From: an uncultured Collinsella sp.
GTDB lineage: Bacteria; Actinomycetota; Coriobacteriia; Coriobacteriales; Coriobacteriaceae
DNA: 5,209 nt
Assembly (NCBI GenBank): GCA_900549655.1
Contig: UROZ01000139.1
Span: forward strand, 1-5,209
Direction of reading: 5' to 3'
In this document: positions 5,202 through 5,209 of the stretch, in pieces
Layout: each line of letters opens with the position of its first letter
How positions within the stretch are numbered: the first letter of the stretch is position 1
The notes under the pieces: model-generated
Databases searched by the model: none
Told to the model about the DNA's origin: nothing
What the model saw: the letters and a program-made list of their open reading frames with translations, nothing else
Program-made: the position numbers and the translations under genes

Positions 5202-5209
5202 TATTTACC

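Overview
The window is GC-rich chromosomal DNA carrying housekeeping genes. On the minus strand, a Hsp70 chaperone operon runs dnaK (1832-3724), grpE (987-1829), then a DnaJ-family gene (1-878) that is cut by the window edge. On the plus strand is a small 2[4Fe-4S] ferredoxin gene (4329-4514). Facing it on the minus strand is a niaR-type, 3H-domain transcriptional repressor (4656-5201). The strong preference for G/C-ending codons, the dnaK-grpE-dnaJ order and the protein sequences suggest a high-GC Gram-positive anaerobe, most likely an actinomycetotal coriobacterium such as Collinsella. That placement is inferred from memory of protein sequences and is not proven here.

Region by region: 1-878 encodes a J-domain protein with a G/F region but no cysteine-rich zinc finger (class B, CbpA-like). 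The 108-bp gap after grpE contains a perfect 12-bp stem-loop (952-981). grpE starts 2 nt after the dnaK stop and has a second, better-placed start 58 codons in, with a consensus Shine-Dalgarno. The 604-bp divergent gap between dnaK and the ferredoxin gene (3725-4328) has an AT-rich dnaK-proximal part with small inverted repeats, a central pair of REP-like palindromes repeated at a 62-bp period, and a ferredoxin-proximal promoter with a 5'-UTR hairpin. The ferredoxin and niaR genes converge on one strong bidirectional terminator (4559-4595).

How the genes work together: DnaK folds clients in an ATP cycle, the J-protein delivers substrate and stimulates hydrolysis, and GrpE exchanges nucleotide. 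The ferredoxin is a low-potential electron carrier for anaerobic redox enzymes encoded elsewhere. NiaR would repress NAD salvage or niacin uptake genes in response to nicotinic acid; its targets are not in view. I find no defence island, mobile element, CRISPR array or clearly new multi-gene system. The observations most worth a second look are the tandem palindromes, the insertion in the DnaK ATPase domain, the class B J-protein in the operon's DnaJ slot, and the double start of grpE.
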